Source of the DNA: Herbinix sp.
GTDB taxonomy: Bacteria > Bacillota > Clostridia > Lachnospirales > Lachnospiraceae
Direction of reading: 5' to 3'
NCBI GenBank assembly: GCA_029240245.1
Contig: JARBTJ010000010.1
Location: forward strand, 1 to 64,000
Length of the DNA: 64,000 bases
Each line of letters opens with the position of its first letter. Positions within the stretch are counted from its first letter, which is position 1. This document shows, in pieces, positions 61,428 to 64,000 of this stretch. The translations under genes and the position numbers were made by a program. A model generated the notes under the pieces. The model ran no database searches, had not been told where the DNA came from, and worked only from the letters and a program-made list of their open reading frames with translations.

Positions 61428-61456
61428 GGGCACTATACAAAATAAGTATAATGCCC
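61428..61456. terminator. Terminator after the AraC/GyrI-like gene
   Basis: GGGCACTATAC / GTATAATGCCC with 7-nt loop; T7 on the plus strand and CTTTT on the minus strand side. It lies just after the stop of the leftward gene at 61464. Confidence 0.75.
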
Positions 61457-61463
61457 AATTTTT

Positions 61464-62303
61464 TTATTTTTCTTTAATCGGTATCCAGATCTCACTTCGA
61501 TATTCGCTACTTCCGGTATCCCCTTCATAATAAAACTCGATATCAAAGTCCGAAAGCAATGAATAATTTGAAGCAGGAAGCCATTCACTATAGATTCTCT
61601 TCCACATATCTTGGATTGCATCCGGCATGGCACCAATGCAGGTGAACACGGCCCATGTATGTGCCGGAATTTTGAGAATTTCAAATCCCTCCGGTATATC
61701 ACGGGCATATTGTTTTTCACATCCGATGCCATATCTCCAATGACTGGAATTATTCATTTCTTGATAACATATTCCCATACTGCCACAGACCTTTTCGCCA
61801 TAACCGGCAGAAAAATAAGCCCCCCAGAACTTTGGTATCTCTGTTTTGGCGGTTTCATCCTCAAACAACCTCGACAGTACTACTACCTCAAATACATCCT
61901 TATTAACAATTTTGTACTCCATACTGTTACCACCTTCTAATTTAATAATCAGATTGAGGCGATTAAAAGATTTTAGAATGGTGCCCTCCCTTTTGACCTG
62001 GCTCGGTATAACTCCGTGAAACTTGCTGAAGGCCTTCGAAAAACTTTCAGGAGTCTGATAACCGTACTTTAAAGCAACGTCTATTACTTTAAACTTTCCG
62101 GAAAGCAATTCCTGAGCCGCTAAGGAAAGTCTACGGTTACGTATATAATCGCCAAGGGTCATACCGGTAAGTATGGTGAATGTTCTGTGAAAATGAAATC
62201 CGGAGAGATAAATATAATCTGCCACATGTTCGCAGGTAAGTTCCTCCGTAATGTTATTTTCAATATAATCAATCGCATCATTTAACATTCTGGTCCATTC
62301 CAT
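61464..62303 (-). CDS. AraC-family regulator with GyrI-like effector domain
   Basis: 279 residues from ATG 62303, 9 nt after GAGGAG (the earlier ATG 62312 abuts that site). Residues 5-105 are the double helix-turn-helix (LTCEHVADYIYLSGFHFHRT, VIDVALKYGYQTPESFSKAF), as in Rob/MarA-like proteins. Residues 125-279 are a GyrI-like/effector-binding domain (YKIVNKDVFEVVVLSRLF, IPAHTWAVFTCIG, YSEWLPASNYSLLSDFDIEF). Such proteins sense amphipathic drugs or dyes. The regulated gene is not evident. Confidence 0.93.
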   Translation of the reverse strand: MEWTRMLNDAIDYIENNITEELTCEHVADYIYLSGFHFHRTFTILTGMTLGDYIRNRRLSLAAQELLSGKFKVIDVALKYGYQTPESFSKAFSKFHGVIPSQVKREGTILKSFNRLNLIIKLEGGNSMEYKIVNKDVFEVVVLSRLFEDETAKTEIPKFWGAYFSAGYGEKVCGSMGICYQEMNNSSHWRYGIGCEKQYARDIPEGFEILKIPAHTWAVFTCIGAMPDAIQDMWKRIYSEWLPASNYSLLSDFDIEFYYEGDTGSSEYRSEIWIPIKEK

Positions 62304-62449
62304 CTTAATCATCTCCTCTGTGGTTTTATCTTACTATATCACAGTATGGAAATCCTGTCATGACTTGCTTTCTGGTGACAGATTAAGGATGTATATATGT
62401 TTGTAGCTTAGCAATATACTTCCTTTTTAGACGCATGAAATTAAATTGG

Positions 62450-63169
62450 TTAGATTTCGAAAAACTGGTTTTCCTCGATTTGTGTGCAAAGATTATACAG
62501 AGCATATACACTTCGAATCTGTGCTCGATTTATTGCTGCCAAATGTTTTTCAATGCCTGCGACAATGGTTTCAATTTTTCCCGTATCAGAAAAGCTTAGT
62601 TCTTTCATTTCTTTACGGATTTGTTCCACCGCATATTTCTCGCCACGTGCGCGCATAGCGAATTTAAGTGCTTGTATCATTAGGATTTCGTCAATATGAG
62701 TCGGTGTAAATGTTCTATAATTGTTAGTCGCACATCGGCTTGCAGATATTAGGCTTACCTTATCCCAATACCTTAGGGTAGACGCAGTAATGCCTGTGAG
62801 CTTACTTACAGCATCGATCGTAAGTTCTTTTGGCACAGTAGGTTTCTTCTTCTGCAAAAAACGAAACCGGATCTGTTCGCAAACGAATCTATCATTTTGA
62901 AGAACAGCCTGTGCCTTATTTGCTATCCAAAGTGCCTCATCATGCTTATTCTCCATAACTGGTCTTAACATTTTTGCTATCTCTGACAGGGTAAATCCAT
63001 GCATCATTTCCCTTATACAAATAAAATAAGCGATGTGCTCCTCGGTGTAGTTCCGATACCCGTTTGGTGAACGCAGGACCAGCGGAATGATTCCGAATTC
63101 TTCATAATGTCTAAGTGTCGTTGTGCTTACTCTCAATCTTCTCGCAATATCAATGGGCCGCTTCGTCAT
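62450..63169 (-). CDS. MerR-family regulator with two HTH domains
   Basis: 239 residues. The first MerR-type winged helix is at 4-70 (IDIARRLRVSTTTLRHYEEF, GYRNYTEEHIAYF) and a second at about 115-182 (LTIDAVSKLTGITASTLRYW, NNYRTFTPTHIDEILMIQAL), separated by a helical region. MerR proteins normally have one HTH and dimerise through a coiled coil; here one chain holds two. The gene is divergent from a UvrA-like gene 221 bp away, and the shared intergenic region suggests it controls that gene. There are no clustered Cys for metals. Confidence 0.9.
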   Translation of the reverse strand: MTKRPIDIARRLRVSTTTLRHYEEFGIIPLVLRSPNGYRNYTEEHIAYFICIREMMHGFTLSEIAKMLRPVMENKHDEALWIANKAQAVLQNDRFVCEQIRFRFLQKKKPTVPKELTIDAVSKLTGITASTLRYWDKVSLISASRCATNNYRTFTPTHIDEILMIQALKFAMRARGEKYAVEQIRKEMKELSFSDTGKIETIVAGIEKHLAAINRAQIRSVYALYNLCTQIEENQFFEI

Positions 63170-63192
63170 AATGGATCACTCCTTTTTTTAAC

Positions 63193-63221
63193 ATTATAAT
63201 ACTACTCTAAGGTTTTTTCAA
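63193..63221 (-). promoter_or_regulatory. Promoter of the MerR gene
   Basis: The minus strand reads TTGAAA (63221-63216), 17-bp spacer, TATAAT (63198-63193), followed by AAAGGAGTGATCC before the ATG at 63169. A rightward TATAAT is at 63271-63276 without a clear -35 box, compatible with an activator-dependent promoter for the UvrA-like gene. Confidence 0.7.
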
Positions 63222-63390
63222 TATAACGGGTATCTAGCCCGGAAAATCCTCGATTATTGCATTAATGTTGTATAATTAAAATGAAACCAATAGAAAAGGG
63301 TATTCTAATAAGAACCTAGCATATGAAATATACTACCTGTCTCTATTGCCGTATTAGACTATAAAATGCATAACAAAGAAGGAGGCTTCT

Positions 63391-64000
63391 ATGTCAAATA
63401 TCATAATCAGTGGTGCCAAAGAAGGTAACCTAAAAAATATTTCATTGGAGATACCGCGAAATAAACTGGTGGTTTTTACCGGGCTTTCCGGTTCCGGAAA
63501 ATCGACATTGCTCATTGATGTTCTATTCAATGAGTGCCAAAGGCAATATCTGGAGGCAATAACGTTACAAGGAATTCACAAGCCAAATGTAGAACGCATA
63601 CGAGGGGCATCTCCGGCGATTGCGATTTCTCAAAAGGATGCATACAGTAACCCAAGGTCAACCGTAGGAACAATGACGGACATCTATACAGACCTTCGAA
63701 TGGTGTATGAAAAACAGGGGGTGCGAAGGTGTCCGTATTGCGAAAGAATCATCTCAGCCGCGGATTGCATAGAGGAAACAGAGAAGGTTAATGAAGATTT
63801 TCACGTATATATGTATTGCAGCGAATGCGGCAAGCGGATGGATAAAGTCACACGCACACATTTCTCTTTTAATACAAGGGAGGGAGCATGTCTAACTTGT
63901 GAAGGCTTGGGAAAAATCCATTCTGTCAAAAAAGATAGGGTCGTTGATGAAAGTTTGTCCTTACAGGAGGGTGCAGTACGTTTATGGGAGAAACAATACG
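63391..64000 (+). CDS. UvrA-like ABC ATPase, partial (cut by window end)
   Basis: ATG 63391 behind GAAGGAGG; 203 residues are visible before the window edge. Walker A is [35 protein letters not shown] and the Cys4 zinc module (CPYCERI ... CSECGKR) followed by [19 protein letters not shown] are those of UvrA. The spacing is shorter than in canonical UvrA, so this is likely a UvrA paralogue of the stand-alone drug-resistance or unknown class rather than the repair protein. No uvrB or uvrC is adjacent. It is divergent from the double-HTH MerR, its probable regulator. Confidence 0.88.
   Translation, partial: MSNIIISGAKEGNLKNISLEIPRNKLVVFTGLSGSGKSTLLIDVLFNECQRQYLEAITLQGIHKPNVERIRGASPAIAISQKDAYSNPRSTVGTMTDIYTDLRMVYEKQGVRRCPYCERIISAADCIEETEKVNEDFHVYMYCSECGKRMDKVTRTHFSFNTREGACLTCEGLGKIHSVKKDRVVDESLSLQEGAVRLWEKQY

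Overview
The window looks like a low-GC, spore-forming member of the Clostridia, most likely Lachnospiraceae. This is inferred from gene content (Tad/Flp locus with two TadE-like proteins and an FHA protein, TSCPD protein, SpoIID, CotA-like oxidase), strong GGAGG ribosome binding sites and AT-rich intergenic DNA. The species cannot be named from the sequence alone.

Bases 1 to about 22,560 are the late half of a siphovirus-type prophage. It starts with a leftward accessory unit (partial gene at 1-116, promoter 397-425) and a leftward cargo gene (629-1594). Then come a fused small/large terminase, an A118-like portal, a minor head protein with a nuclease-toxin-like tail and an overlapping candidate immunity gene, scaffold, capsid, connectors, tail tube, chaperones, tape measure, tail tip proteins (with a frameshift at an A9 run), receptor-binding proteins, XhlA-like protein, holin, endolysin and a leftward secreted Ig-like protein. 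Integrase and early genes must lie left of the window. The right end of the prophage falls inside the host gene for the Tad pilus ATPase (tadA/cpaF): the 3' part of that gene resumes in frame at about 22,556, directly followed by tadB.

Bases 22,556-32,803 hold the rest of the Tad locus: TadB, a TadC with a large external insert, Flp pilin, a large DUF5702-like protein, two TadE-like pseudopilins, a prepilin peptidase and a DUF6382/FHA protein. The prophage therefore separates the pilus ATPase from its machine, so excision could act as a switch for piliation.

Bases 32,804-64,000 are ordinary chromosome: a chemoreceptor, a long-stemmed structured RNA candidate (34,737-34,884), glpK behind a leader terminator, rhomboid protease, flavodoxin-SCP2 fusion, orphan histidine kinase, HIT protein, a thioredoxin-like lipoprotein, a sugar ABC transporter with its AraC-type sensor, murG, mtnN, a MoxR-DUF58-transglutaminase operon, a SpoIID with its catalytic Glu replaced, an autoregulated PadR gene, a spore-type multicopper oxidase, a methyltransferase-TPR protein, an AraC/GyrI-like regulator, and a double-HTH MerR divergent from a UvrA-like ABC protein cut by the window edge. 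A dispersed hairpin repeat occurs twice (about 25.2 and 50.4 kb).
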